DNA from: Streptomyces sp. NBC_00271
GTDB taxonomy: Bacteria > Actinomycetota > Actinomycetes > Streptomycetales > Streptomycetaceae
Direction of reading: 5' to 3'
DNA: 64,000 nucleotides
NCBI RefSeq assembly: GCF_036178845.1
Contig: NZ_CP108070.1
Coordinates: 6,200,001-6,264,000, forward strand
Numbering within the stretch: position 1 is the first letter of the stretch; every line of letters starts with the position of its first letter. Positions 25,532 through 33,631 of the stretch are shown here, in pieces. The notes beneath the pieces were generated by a model, which did not search any database, was not told the DNA's origin, and saw only the letters and a list, made by a program, of their open reading frames with translations. The translations under genes and the position numbers were made by a program.

Positions 25532-26659
25532 TCAGCCCTCCTGAACGGTGTCGGAGGTGTCGGAGGTGTCGGCCGTGGCGGTGTCGGCGATGGTGTCGTT
25601 GTCGGTGGTGTCGTCGGGGCTTTCGGTGAGGGGTTCCGTGGGCCTGCCGGTGCGGGGGTCGACCGGCTCGGTGCGGGGGGCGGCCGGGGCGGTGCGGGGG
25701 GCGCGCGGCGCAGTGGTGGGGGCGGCCGGGGCGGTGCGGCGGGCGCGCGGCGCAGAGGTGGGGGCGGCCGGCTTGGTGAGGGAGTCGAGCGGCGCAGTAG
25801 TGGGGGCAGCGGGCGCGGTGGAGGGGGCGGCCGGCTCGGTGGAGGGCGTGGCCGGCTCGGTGGAGGGGGTGGCCGGCTCGGTGGTGGGGGGGCGGCCCGC
25901 CAGGACGTCCTGGAGTCGTTGCGTACCGACTTGGACCGCCTGCTGGGTGGAGTCCTGCGCCGCCCCGCCGAGCCCACCGTTGGTGAGGGAGACCGCCCGG
26001 TCCCCGACCCGCACGGCGGCGAAGTCCAGCGTCAGCATCGGCGCCGCGCCGGAAGCGGCGTCGGCGGGCGACGCACCGCTCATCGTCAGCCGCAGCCCCT
26101 CCCGCGCATCGCCCACCCCGGGCAACACCGCCGGCACGACCGTCACGTTGAGCTGCCCACCGTTCACGTCCGTGGACGTGAACTGCGCACACTTCGTGGG
26201 CAGCGTCCGCAACCAGGCCAGCTTGGCGTCCACCTCCGAAGGAGCGGCGTACGCGGCGACCTGGTAGCGCAGTTGCGCCGCGTTGCCGCTCTCGTCGAGG
26301 CCCACGACGGCCCGGGCCCCCGTCGGCTCGCCCAGCAGATCCTCGGCGTACAGACCGTCGAGCAGTCGCTGACAGTCCGGCGCGTCCGTCCTGGTCTTGA
26401 GGAGCCCGTCCCGCCAGGTCGCCCCGCCCTGTGTCGCGGACCAACGACCGCCCAGCTCGCCCTGGGTGATCAGCGCGGCCGAGGCCTGGGCGTCGGTGAG
26501 GGAGGGGGTGGCGGAGGTGGCGGGCGGCACGATGGGCGGCGCGTCCGCGTGTCTCATGACGCCGGGCAACGAGCACGCGGACGCCGACACCAGGGCGCCC
26601 GCGGTCAGGGCGCGGGCGAGGAGACGGTACGGACCGCTCGGACCGGTCGGAACCTTCAT
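25532..26659 (-). CDS. Lipoprotein with proline/threonine-rich repeat tail
   Basis: 375 residues. The signal peptide ends at a lipobox-like SASAC. Residues ~50-240 form a soluble domain (LTDAQASAALITQGELGGRWSATQGG, CQRLLDGLYAEDLLG, LAWLRTLPTKCAQF) resembling actinobacterial sensor-type lipoproteins of unknown ligand. The last ~130 residues are PATPSTEPA/APTTAPRAPRT repeats and an acidic end, typical of a wall-spanning stalk. No catalytic motif is visible. It is monocistronic; the dispersed repeat lies downstream. Confidence 0.75.
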   Translation of the reverse strand: MKVPTGPSGPYRLLARALTAGALVSASACSLPGVMRHADAPPIVPPATSATPSLTDAQASAALITQGELGGRWSATQGGATWRDGLLKTRTDAPDCQRLLDGLYAEDLLGEPTGARAVVGLDESGNAAQLRYQVAAYAAPSEVDAKLAWLRTLPTKCAQFTSTDVNGGQLNVTVVPAVLPGVGDAREGLRLTMSGASPADAASGAAPMLTLDFAAVRVGDRAVSLTNGGLGGAAQDSTQQAVQVGTQRLQDVLAGRPPTTEPATPSTEPATPSTEPAAPSTAPAAPTTAPLDSLTKPAAPTSAPRARRTAPAAPTTAPRAPRTAPAAPRTEPVDPRTGRPTEPLTESPDDTTDNDTIADTATADTSDTSDTVQEG

Positions 26660-27092
26660 GGCGGGGGCCTCCAGGGGGCGGGCGCGCGAGTTTTCCTCTC
26701 ACGCCACCACCGGGCCCGGTGGCCCACCAGCCGCACCGGGCCGTCCGGGTGAGCGGCCCGGCCGATCACCCCGCCACGGCCCGCAGGACCGCCCCGGCAA
26801 GGCTCTGCGGGCACATATCTGTCATGGCCGTGGTAGAAAATGGGCCGCCGTCCGGGCGGTTTTTTTATTCCCCCGGGCGGGGTGAGATAGTGCGCCGCCC
26901 TTCGGGAGCTGCACGTGCTAGTGTCGATATCAGTTGCAGTTGTGGTTCCCAAAGTCTTGGAGCGTACTTTCCGGTCCGTACCGGTCGGTCGCTTCTGAAT
27001 TATCCGGAAGTTTTTCCGGATGGGGCAATCATTGCGGCGACGCGGACCCGCACAGTGTGGGTCCTCGAGCTTTGCCCCGAAGGAGATTTGAC
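26660..27092 (+). promoter_or_regulatory. Gene-free stretch: orphan terminator and cold-shock leader
   Basis: No protein gene is supported. The interval holds a hairpin with a T7 run (26845-26866), a likely -10 TAGTGT at 26919-26924 for the cold-shock gene, and a leader of about 165 bases. In the leader are two hairpins: ATCCGGAA/TTCCGGAT at 27002-27021 (8-bp arms) and GGACCCGCAC/GTGTGGGTCC at 27044-27064 (10-bp arms, one mismatch), just before AAGGAG at 27080. A temperature-sensitive fold is plausible. Confidence 0.6.
26845..26866 (+). terminator. U-tract intrinsic terminator with no upstream + gene
   Basis: CCGCC gtccg GGCGG followed by seven T. U-run terminators are uncommon in Streptomyces, and no plus-strand gene ends upstream; a small RNA could end here. 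Confidence 0.55.
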
Positions 27093-27296
27093 ATGGCTAC
27101 TGGCACCGTGAAGTGGTTCAACGCGGAAAAGGGCTTCGGCTTCATCGAGCAGGACGGCGGCGGCGCCGACGTCTTCGCCCACTACTCGAACATCGCCACC
27201 CAGGGCTTCCGTGAGCTCCAGGAAGGCCAGAAGGTGACCTTCGACGTCACGCAGGGCCAGAAGGGCCCGCAGGCGGAGAACATCGTCCCCGCCTAG
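27093..27296 (+). CDS. Cold-shock domain protein
   Basis: 67 residues: [20 protein letters not shown], then the second RNA-binding motif DVFAHYSNI. Both RNP1 (KGFGFIEQ) and RNP2 (DVFAHY) are intact, and length is standard for CspA-like proteins that melt RNA structure. AAGGAG precedes ATG 27093. A long structured leader suggests post-transcriptional control. It is followed by a strong terminator and then a small gene often found next to csp genes in this genus. Confidence 0.95.
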   Translation: MATGTVKWFNAEKGFGFIEQDGGGADVFAHYSNIATQGFRELQEGQKVTFDVTQGQKGPQAENIVPA

Positions 27297-27342
27297 TCCG
27301 GGACCCGCTGACGCCTGACTTCTGAGTCGGCCGACGCTTACA

Positions 27343-27394
27343 GGTGGCCGGGACCTGCACCATGAGGTGCGGGCCCCGGCCACCTGCTTTTTTT
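27343..27394 (+). terminator. Strong intrinsic terminator of cold-shock gene
   Basis: About 19-bp arms (GGTGGCCGGGACCTGCACC and a near-complement) around ATGA, followed by seven T at 27388. Confidence 0.9.
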
Positions 27395-27551
27395 CTCCCG
27401 TCCGGGTCGGCCCCGGTTCAGTCCCCCCGTTCCCCGCCGTTCCCGGTCGTTCCGGATTGAATTTCCGGCGAATTTTCTGGCCGCTGTGCCCACTTTCCGG
27501 TACGCCGCGCCCACCTTCCGGCGCCGTGAAACTTCATCCCGCGGAGACACC

Positions 27552-27830
27552 ATGCGTTGTGTGATCGCCCGTTTCCCCTTCGACCTCATCAAGAGCGAGG
27601 TCGAGCACTCGATGGCGGGCCGCGAGCCCGAAACCGTCACCAGCGCGTCCGTGGTCATCGGTCCGCAGACCTACCCCGTCAAGCAGGTCGGGGAGGTCAT
27701 CACCAAGCAGGACCGCCGTGACTTCACCGAGGTCGAGGTCGCCCGGGCCCTCACCCGTCTGGGTTTCGTCTGCCACCCGACCGTCACCCCGGCCCGTTCC
27801 GCCGTCCCCAGCTGGGCCGAGACCGCGTAA
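27552..27830 (+). CDS. Small conserved partner of cold-shock genes
   Basis: 92 residues: MRCVIARFPFDLIKSEVEHS, VIGPQTYPVKQVGEVITKQDRRDFTEVEVARALTRLGF. Proteins with this pattern are commonly encoded next to cold-shock genes in Streptomyces; their function is not known. GGAGA precedes ATG 27552. The region between the two genes (27395-27551) probably carries its own promoter because the csp terminator is strong. It ends in its own U-tract terminator. Confidence 0.85.
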   Translation: MRCVIARFPFDLIKSEVEHSMAGREPETVTSASVVIGPQTYPVKQVGEVITKQDRRDFTEVEVARALTRLGFVCHPTVTPARSAVPSWAETA

Positions 27831-27840
27831 CACCCCGTTC

Positions 27841-27864
27841 GGCCCAGCAACCCCGGGCCTTTTT
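27841..27864 (+). terminator. Terminator after csp-partner gene
   Basis: GGCCC-N9-GGGCC followed by five T; it may also stop the convergent gene at 27903. Confidence 0.6.
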
Positions 27865-27902
27865 CCGGACCGGCCGGACCTGCGCAGTCGAAGAAGATCT
27901 CC

Positions 27903-28796
27903 TCAGCCCTTCATCCACGGGGCGCCGGGGACACCCGTCCGCACCCTCGTCGCCACGAAGTCCACCGTCGCGTAGCGGCCCGGCGACATCCGCGCCGTGA
28001 CACGGCGGAGATTGCCGTCGGTGTCGATCCAGTAGGTGAGAGTGGAGTCGTCGGCGAGGCTCGCGGAGGCGCTCGGGGCAGGGCGCGGGCCGGAGAAGAC
28101 GCCGTAACCGTGGCCGTCCAGGCGTTCGTCGCGCAGCCACAGCGGACCCGAACGGGCGAGGAGCGCCGCGTTGTCGGGCCGGTCCGCGGCCACGGACACC
28201 ACCAGGCGCAGGGCTCGATCCAGGGGAGCCGTCGAGTAGGGGCGGCGGGTCCACTCCTCACGCTTGAGGGTGCCGGCCCTGCGGGCGGCCTGCGCGGCGG
28301 TCGTCACGATGTCCGGGGCGGGAGGCCTGGCCGTCGTTCGGCCGGGCTCGGCGCCGGGCGCGGCAGCCGGCGGGCGGGCCACGGCGACGCCCTCCAGGTC
28401 CCAGGCGAGCAGGCCCTGCACGGTCCGGGTGTCGTCGACGATCTCGTACGCGCCCACGGCCCGGCGCACATGGTGGTCGACCACCGCACGCACCGTGATC
28501 GCCCCGTCCCCCGCCTCCGCCGCGGGCAGCCGCACCGTCACCTCCGCAGGACTCGCCTCGTACGCGCGGAACCGGGCCAGTGCCATGCGCAGGGCCTCGT
28601 CCGCCGAGACCGGGTGCGGGGACGCGCCTGTGTTGCCGGAGAGCAGCAGCAGGAGGGCGGTCAGGGCGCCCGCCAGCGCCGTCGTGGCCGCGACCGCCGT
28701 CACCCAGATCTTCTTGCGCGGCCCGCGCGGCTTGCCCGGCTCGCGCGGCGGTTGCGGCACGTGGAGCTCGTGAGGCTCGTGAGGAGAGAAGCGCAT
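27903..28796 (-). CDS. Single-pass membrane protein with extracytoplasmic domain
   Basis: 297 residues from ATG 28796. A ~30-residue cytoplasmic head rich in Pro/His/Arg is followed by a membrane helix (VTAVAATTALAGALTALLLLLSG) and a ~230-residue outer domain. That domain shows LppX/LolA-like sheet patterns (AITVRAVVDHHVRRAVGAYEIV, STLTYWIDTDGNLRRVTARMSPGRYATVDF). Such folds carry or sense lipids, but the assignment is tentative. It lies downstream of the anti-sigma-like ATPase gene at 28886. Confidence 0.75.
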   Translation of the reverse strand: MRFSPHEPHELHVPQPPREPGKPRGPRKKIWVTAVAATTALAGALTALLLLLSGNTGASPHPVSADEALRMALARFRAYEASPAEVTVRLPAAEAGDGAITVRAVVDHHVRRAVGAYEIVDDTRTVQGLLAWDLEGVAVARPPAAAPGAEPGRTTARPPAPDIVTTAAQAARRAGTLKREEWTRRPYSTAPLDRALRLVVSVAADRPDNAALLARSGPLWLRDERLDGHGYGVFSGPRPAPSASASLADDSTLTYWIDTDGNLRRVTARMSPGRYATVDFVATRVRTGVPGAPWMKG

Positions 28797-28885
28797 GCTT
28801 GTCTCTACCTGCGGGCGGGCTCTCCACCGGTCGACTCCGCTGGACGGGCCGCCCCGGGTCACTCTCCCGGGTGAGGCGGGCGGGA

Positions 28886-29308
28886 CTACACCGCCAGGAT
28901 CGCCCGGACCGTCTTGCCGCCGACGCCCGTGTTGACGACCTCGAAGCGGTGGGCGAGTTGCTGGACCATCGCGAGGCCGCGACCGCTTTCGGCGTCGGTG
29001 TCCACCAGGCCGACCCGGGGGCGGCCGGGGCTGTCGTCATGGACCTCGACGGTCACCTCGCCGCCCTGTCCCAGCTGCAGCCGCAGCCGGCAGCCCGTAC
29101 GGCCGTGCCGGACGGCGTTGGCGACGAGCTCCGAAGCGATGAGCGTGGCGTCGTCGACCTGGTCGGCGGTCGGCGCCGCCGTCCGCGGACGCGGACGGGT
29201 CAGGAACGCCGAGGTCAACCTGCGGGCCCTGCCTGCCGAAACGGCCGCGCGCGGCAGTGTGTACTCCACGCGGGCGGTCAGTCGGACGGCGCGCTGCTGC
29301 GCACGCAT
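28886..29308 (-). CDS. HATPase_c anti-sigma-like regulatory protein
   Basis: 140 residues. The N-box ELVANAVRHGRTGC and the G1/G2 regions (VEVHDDSPGRPRVG, ESGRGLAMVQQLAHRF) mark a GHKL ATP-binding fold of the RsbW/SpoIIAB type widely duplicated in Streptomyces. It would bind or phosphorylate an anti-sigma antagonist. ATG 29308 has GTGAGG upstream. No cognate sigma or STAS gene is adjacent. Confidence 0.88.
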   Translation of the reverse strand: MRAQQRAVRLTARVEYTLPRAAVSAGRARRLTSAFLTRPRPRTAAPTADQVDDATLIASELVANAVRHGRTGCRLRLQLGQGGEVTVEVHDDSPGRPRVGLVDTDAESGRGLAMVQQLAHRFEVVNTGVGGKTVRAILAV

Positions 29309-29507
29309 GACAACCTCACTTCCCCTCCCAGGACAACCGGTACCCGGCGACCGGACCCCCGCCGGCCGGGACCCGCGCGAACGGTGCGCGGCCGGTCCTG
29401 CCTTCGGGTGATGCCCGCCCCTGGCGATCGGCAACCAGGGGCGGACGTCACAAAGCCGCTAAGGATGTGCAGAGTTGCTGGTCGTTCACGGCAGGGTCGC
29501 CGGTGGT

Positions 29508-29969
29508 TCACGACCCGTTGCCGAGGAGGCGGAAGTCCGCGTAGTCGAAGCCGGGGGCCACCACACAGCTGACCAGGACTTCCTGGTCGCCTGCCGGGCG
29601 GGCGGACTGCCAGACGTGGCCGGGGACCAGGATCTGCGGGCGTTCGCCGCTTTCCAGGGCGGGTCCCAGACGTAGGACCGCCGGCTCCGCGTCCGGGGCT
29701 TCGCCGTCGCCGCCGAGGAGCAGGTCGAGGGGGCCGCCGCGGTGCCACAGCCACAGTTCGTCGGAGCGGACCGTGTGCCAGGCGCTGGTCTCCCCGGGGG
29801 TCAGCAGGAAGTAGATGGCGGTGGCGACGGCCCGGGGACCCGGGTAGCCGTCGGGCTGGAAGTCCCGCGCTGCCCTCCACGTCTCCACGAACCAGCCGCC
29901 CTCGGGATGCCTCCGCATGCCCAATGCGGTGGCCGTCGCCGGCTTCTCCGGATCGGTGCTCGTGTTCAC
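29508..29969 (-). CDS. Cupin-fold protein (DUF985/cupin_5 type)
   Basis: 153 residues with the family's signature phrases: MRRHPEGGWFVETWRA, TAIYFLLTPGETSAWHTVRSDELWLWHRGG and VLVSCVVAPGFDYADFRLL. The single cupin barrel probably binds a metal through His and Glu residues; the substrate is unknown. Monocistronic. The 160-base gap upstream of it (29970-30132) shows no gene. Confidence 0.9.
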   Translation of the reverse strand: MNTSTDPEKPATATALGMRRHPEGGWFVETWRAARDFQPDGYPGPRAVATAIYFLLTPGETSAWHTVRSDELWLWHRGGPLDLLLGGDGEAPDAEPAVLRLGPALESGERPQILVPGHVWQSARPAGDQEVLVSCVVAPGFDYADFRLLGNGS

Positions 29970-30132
29970 TTTCCGTCCTTCCGCTCGAAAGTTCTCCGAC
30001 CACTCCCGTGTCCCACAGGAGTCTGAAAGGGGGTGGGGATGCCGACCCTTTACCGAAGAATGCTCGGTCTGCTGACCCGGATCGGGGTGCGGTTTCTTGA
30101 TCTCGGTTCGGGTGCGGCGGTGGTCTACCGGC

Positions 30133-31218
30133 TCAGGCCGGATACGCGTGCGTCTGGGCGGCCTTCACCGTCGCCCAGACCGGCGCCCCGGTGTGCAGGT
30201 CGAGCTCGGCGGCGGCGACCGTCGTCAGGTCCGCGGCGAGCGCGAGCTCTCCGGTGAGGGCCGCGCGGATCTGGTCGCCGTGCGTCTCCAGGCCCGCGAC
30301 CTCGCACCGCCACAGGTTGCGCGCGCTGGAGCCGGTGGGACGGTCGCGGTACAGCGTGACGGCACTGGGCGGGAACGCCACGAAGACGGGACCGGCCAGG
30401 TCCTCGGTCGTGGTGATCGCCGGACCCGTGTCCAGTCGTACGGTGTGGCCCTCGGCCGCGCCCCGGTAGAGGTTGAGGCCGACGAGCTGGGCGATGTAGT
30501 CCGTGCGCGGGTGGCGGGCGATGTCCGACGGTGTCCCCTCCTGGACCACCCGGCCGTGTTCGACGACGACCAGCCGGTCGGCGAGCACCATCGCGTCCAG
30601 CGGGTCGTGCGTCACGAGGACGGCGACGGCCTCGAAGTCGCTGAGGTGGCGCCGGAGTTGGGAGCGCACGTCGAGGCGGGTGCGGGCGTCCAGCGCGGCG
30701 AGCGGCTCGTCGAGCAGGAGCAGCCGGGGGTGGGTGGCCAGCGCGCGGGCGAGCGCGACGCGCTGCGCCTGTCCGCCGGACAGCCGGCGCGGCTTGGCGG
30801 CCGCGTGCTCGGCCAGCCCCATCCGCTCCAGCCACTGCGCCGCCCGCTCCCGCGCCGCCGCCTTCGGTACGCCCTGGCAGCGCGGCCCGAACGCCACGTT
30901 GTCCAGGGCGGACAGGTGCGGGAAGAGCAGATAGTCCTGGAAGACGACGCCGACCGGGCGGGCCTCGGGCGGCGTACGCCCCAGGTCCGCGCCGTCCAGC
31001 CGGATCAGGCCGCCGTCGGACAACGGCGTGAGCCCCGCCAGCGCCCGCAGCGCGGTGCTCTTGCCCGCCCCGTTCGGCCCGAGCAGCGCGACGACGTCAC
31101 CGGGCGCGGCGGTCAGGGCGATGTCGAGACGGAAGGTGTCGCGGTGGACGACCAGGTGGGCGTCGAGGCCCTTGTCGGAGGCGTAAGGCCGGCCCGGGGG
31201 AAGCGTCGGGTCCGTCAT
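30133..31218 (-). CDS. modC: Molybdate ABC transporter ATP-binding protein
   Basis: 361 residues. Walker A GPNGAGKST, the Q-loop VVFQDYLLFPHLSALDNVAFG, signature LSGGQAQRVALARALA and Walker B LLLLDEPLAALDART are intact. A C-terminal TOBE/Mop region of about 120 residues (ARNLWRCEVAGLETHGDQIRAALTGE) identifies ModC. It powers molybdate import with ModAB. Its ATG overlaps the modB stop (ATGA), so the three genes are one operon, modA-modB-modC. Confidence 0.93.
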   Translation of the reverse strand: MTDPTLPPGRPYASDKGLDAHLVVHRDTFRLDIALTAAPGDVVALLGPNGAGKSTALRALAGLTPLSDGGLIRLDGADLGRTPPEARPVGVVFQDYLLFPHLSALDNVAFGPRCQGVPKAAARERAAQWLERMGLAEHAAAKPRRLSGGQAQRVALARALATHPRLLLLDEPLAALDARTRLDVRSQLRRHLSDFEAVAVLVTHDPLDAMVLADRLVVVEHGRVVQEGTPSDIARHPRTDYIAQLVGLNLYRGAAEGHTVRLDTGPAITTTEDLAGPVFVAFPPSAVTLYRDRPTGSSARNLWRCEVAGLETHGDQIRAALTGELALAADLTTVAAAELDLHTGAPVWATVKAAQTHAYPA

Positions 31219-32081
31219 GACGGCGCCGCCGTCCAGCGGTCCCTGAGGCCCGCCAGCACCGCGATCGACACCGCCAGCAGGACCAGGCTCAGGGCGATCG
31301 CGGCGGCCGGGTCGTTCTGGAGGGCCAGGTAGACGGCGAGCGGCATGGTCTGGGTGCGGCCGGGGAAGTTGCCGGCGAAGGTGATCGTCGCCCCGAACTC
31401 GCCGAGGGCGCGCGCCCACGCCAGTACGGCACCGGCGGCGATCCCGGGCGCGATCAACGGCAGGGTGACCCGGCGGAACGCGGTGAACCGGGAGGCGCCG
31501 AGCGTCGCGGCGGCCTCCTCGTAGCGCGGATCGGCCGCCCGGAGCGTGCCCTCCACGCTGATGACCAGGAACGGCATCGCCACGAACGCCTCCGCGACGA
31601 CGACGCCCGCCGTGGTGAACGGCAGCGTGATCCCGAACCACGAGTCCAGCCACTGCCCGACGACGCCGTTGCGCCCGAGCGCCAGCAGCAGCGCGACACC
31701 GCCCACGACCGGAGGCAGCACGAGGGGCAGCGTCACCAGGGCCCGCACGAAGCCCCGGCCGGGGAAGTCCGTACGGGCGAGGAGCCAGGCCAGCGGGACG
31801 CCCAGCACCAGGCTCACCCCGGTCGCCGCCGTGGCGCAGACCAGGGACAGCTGGAGCGCCTGCCAGACCTCCGTACTGGTCAGCTGGTTCGGGAGGTCCC
31901 GCCAGGGGGCTCGTACGAGCAGGGCGAGCAGGGGGAGCAGGAGGAAGGCCAGGCCGACCAGGGCGGGGAGGAGGAGGGGGAGCGGGACCCCGGCCGGCCG
32001 GCCGCCCGTCCGGACGCGCCGACGCCGCGGCCCACCGGTGAGGGTGTCGGCCGCGGCGTCGGAGGCGTCCAGCTCGGTCAC
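31215..32081 (-). CDS. modB: Molybdate ABC transporter permease
   Basis: 288 residues with six hydrophobic segments and the EAA loop of ABC permeases (YEEAAATLGASRFTAFRRVTLPLIAPGIAAG). The preceding phrase GVPLAWLLARTDFPGRGFVRALVTLPLVLPPVVGG is typical of ModB. It forms the membrane channel. It starts at GTG 32081, overlapping the modA stop, and is translationally coupled to both neighbours. Confidence 0.93.
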   Translation of the reverse strand: MTELDASDAAADTLTGGPRRRRVRTGGRPAGVPLPLLLPALVGLAFLLLPLLALLVRAPWRDLPNQLTSTEVWQALQLSLVCATAATGVSLVLGVPLAWLLARTDFPGRGFVRALVTLPLVLPPVVGGVALLLALGRNGVVGQWLDSWFGITLPFTTAGVVVAEAFVAMPFLVISVEGTLRAADPRYEEAAATLGASRFTAFRRVTLPLIAPGIAAGAVLAWARALGEFGATITFAGNFPGRTQTMPLAVYLALQNDPAAAIALSLVLLAVSIAVLAGLRDRWTAAPS

Positions 32082-32917
32082 GGCTGCAGGAATCCCGCGG
32101 CGGTGAGCACCTTCTGGCCCTCGGCGGACTGCACGAGCGCGATGAACGCCTTCGCCGCCTCCGCGTTGGGCGCGTCCTTGAGCAGGGCGATCGGGTAGTC
32201 GTTGATGGCCTTGGCCGACTCGGGGAACTCCACGCCCTCCACCTTGTCACCCGCCGCCTTCACATCGGTCTTGTAGACGACGGCGGCGTCGGCCTCCTTC
32301 AGCTCCACCTTCGTCAGGGCGCTCTTGACGTCCTGTTCGTAGGAGGCCGGGGTGAGCTTCAGCTTGCTCGCGTCCAGCGCCTTCTGCGCGGCGGCACCGC
32401 ACGGCACCGTCTTGTCGCAGAGTACGACCTTGAGGCCGGACTTCGTGAGGTCCTTCAGGGAGGCGACCTTGTCGGGGTTGCCGGGCAGGGTCGCGATCTC
32501 CAGCTGGTTGCGCACGAAGGTCGCGGGCGTGGTCGCGGCGTCCTTCTTGTCCGTCACGATCGCCATCGTCTTGGGGCTGGCGGCGGCGAACACGTCGGCC
32601 GGGGCGCCCCCGGTGATGCTGGCGGCGAGCGTGTCGCTGCCGCCGAAGTTGAAGGTGACCTTCGTGCCCGGGTTGGCCTTCTCGAACTCCTTGCCCAGGG
32701 TCGTGAAGCTCTCCTTGAGCGAGGCGGCGGCGAACACGGTCACCGTGCCGGAGAGCTTCGGCGAGGAGGAGGCCGAGGTGTCCGACTTCGGGGAGGAGTG
32801 GGAGGAGGAGTCGGAGTCGGAGGACGAGCAGGCGCTCAGGGCCAGCAGCGCGGCGGCACCGACGCCGGCCACGCGCAGAGTGCGGGTGCGGGTCCGGCGC
32901 GTGGATCGGGTCATCAC
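32078..32917 (-). CDS. modA: Molybdate-binding lipoprotein
   Basis: 279 residues. The signal peptide ends in a lipobox (LLALSAC), followed by a Ser/Asp linker and the ModA fold: TVTVFAAASLKESFTTLGKEFEKANPG, GAPADVFAAASPKTM, YEQDVKSALTKVELKEADAAVVYKTD. It captures molybdate or tungstate outside the cell. GAGGGAG precedes the GTG/ATG start. A motif shared with the MerR/TOBE regulator promoter lies about 55 bases upstream of the start. Confidence 0.93.
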   Translation of the reverse strand: MMTRSTRRTRTRTLRVAGVGAAALLALSACSSSDSDSSSHSSPKSDTSASSSPKLSGTVTVFAAASLKESFTTLGKEFEKANPGTKVTFNFGGSDTLAASITGGAPADVFAAASPKTMAIVTDKKDAATTPATFVRNQLEIATLPGNPDKVASLKDLTKSGLKVVLCDKTVPCGAAAQKALDASKLKLTPASYEQDVKSALTKVELKEADAAVVYKTDVKAAGDKVEGVEFPESAKAINDYPIALLKDAPNAEAAKAFIALVQSAEGQKVLTAAGFLQP

Positions 32918-32964
32918 GGGTCTACTCCCTCGGAAAAGCCTCAGGCATGCCTACGCCGATCATA

Positions 32965-32987
32965 CTTCCGCAGATGCAAGCCGGAAG
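32965..32987. promoter_or_regulatory. Mo-regulator operator candidate at modA promoter
   Basis: GCAGATGCAAGC inside an inverted repeat CTTCCG-N11-CGGAAG. The ATGCAAG half matches the CTTGCATATGCAAG palindrome before the MerR/TOBE gene at 36348. Confidence 0.55.
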
Positions 32988-33091
32988 TCTCCTGTCGCAT
33001 CGCATGAGCTGCACGATCGTTGCCTGTATCTATGCATGTGCGTTTGTACGGGACCGACTCCTGGGTACGGACATGCGGGAGGTGGTGCCCA

Positions 33092-33568
33092 GTGGGGCAG
33101 TCCCCGACTCAGTCGCCCGCTCACCCGCTCGCGTCGGTCGCCCTGACCGGAGACCTCGCCCGCCCGGTCCGGCTGACCGTGCCCGACCTGTTGGCCTGGC
33201 CCCAGCACCGGGCCCGGGTCAGCTTCGAGTGCGCCACCAGCGGCGTGCAGCAACACCGTTTCGAGGGGCCCCTGCTGCACGACGTCCTGCACGACGCCGG
33301 ACCGGGCTTCGACCCCGCCCGCCGCAAGGACCGGCTGCGTTTCCTCATCGCGGTGGCCGGGGCGGACGGCCATCACGCGCTCCTCACCTGGGCCGAGATC
33401 GACCCGGACTTCGGGCACGCCCCGGTCCTCCTCGCGGTCGGCATCGACGACACCCCGTTGGATATGGCGGGCCCCCAGCTCGTGCTGCCCCAGGACCGCT
33501 GCGGCGCCCGGCACATCAGCGGCATCAACGCGATCCGCGTGGACGGGCGCTACCCGTCGTGGACGTAG
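33092..33568 (+). CDS. Small sulfite-oxidase-fold molybdopterin protein
   Basis: 158 residues comprising essentially one molybdopterin-binding domain. RARVSFECATSGVQQHRFEGPLLHDVLHDA carries the Cys that ligates Mo in sulfite oxidase-like enzymes. LLTWAEIDPDFGHAPVLLAVGIDD and GARHISGINAIRV are further core strands. No signal peptide or haem domain is present, so partner and substrate are unknown. The GTG at 33092 has GGGAGG nine bases upstream. It is divergent from modABC, consistent with co-regulation by molybdate. Confidence 0.8.
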   Translation: MGQSPTQSPAHPLASVALTGDLARPVRLTVPDLLAWPQHRARVSFECATSGVQQHRFEGPLLHDVLHDAGPGFDPARRKDRLRFLIAVAGADGHHALLTWAEIDPDFGHAPVLLAVGIDDTPLDMAGPQLVLPQDRCGARHISGINAIRVDGRYPSWT

Positions 33569-33631
33569 ACGGGCAGGGCATGGACGCCACGCACACGCGT
33601 CTGCGAGCCTGACCCGCCGGGGAGGTCGTGG

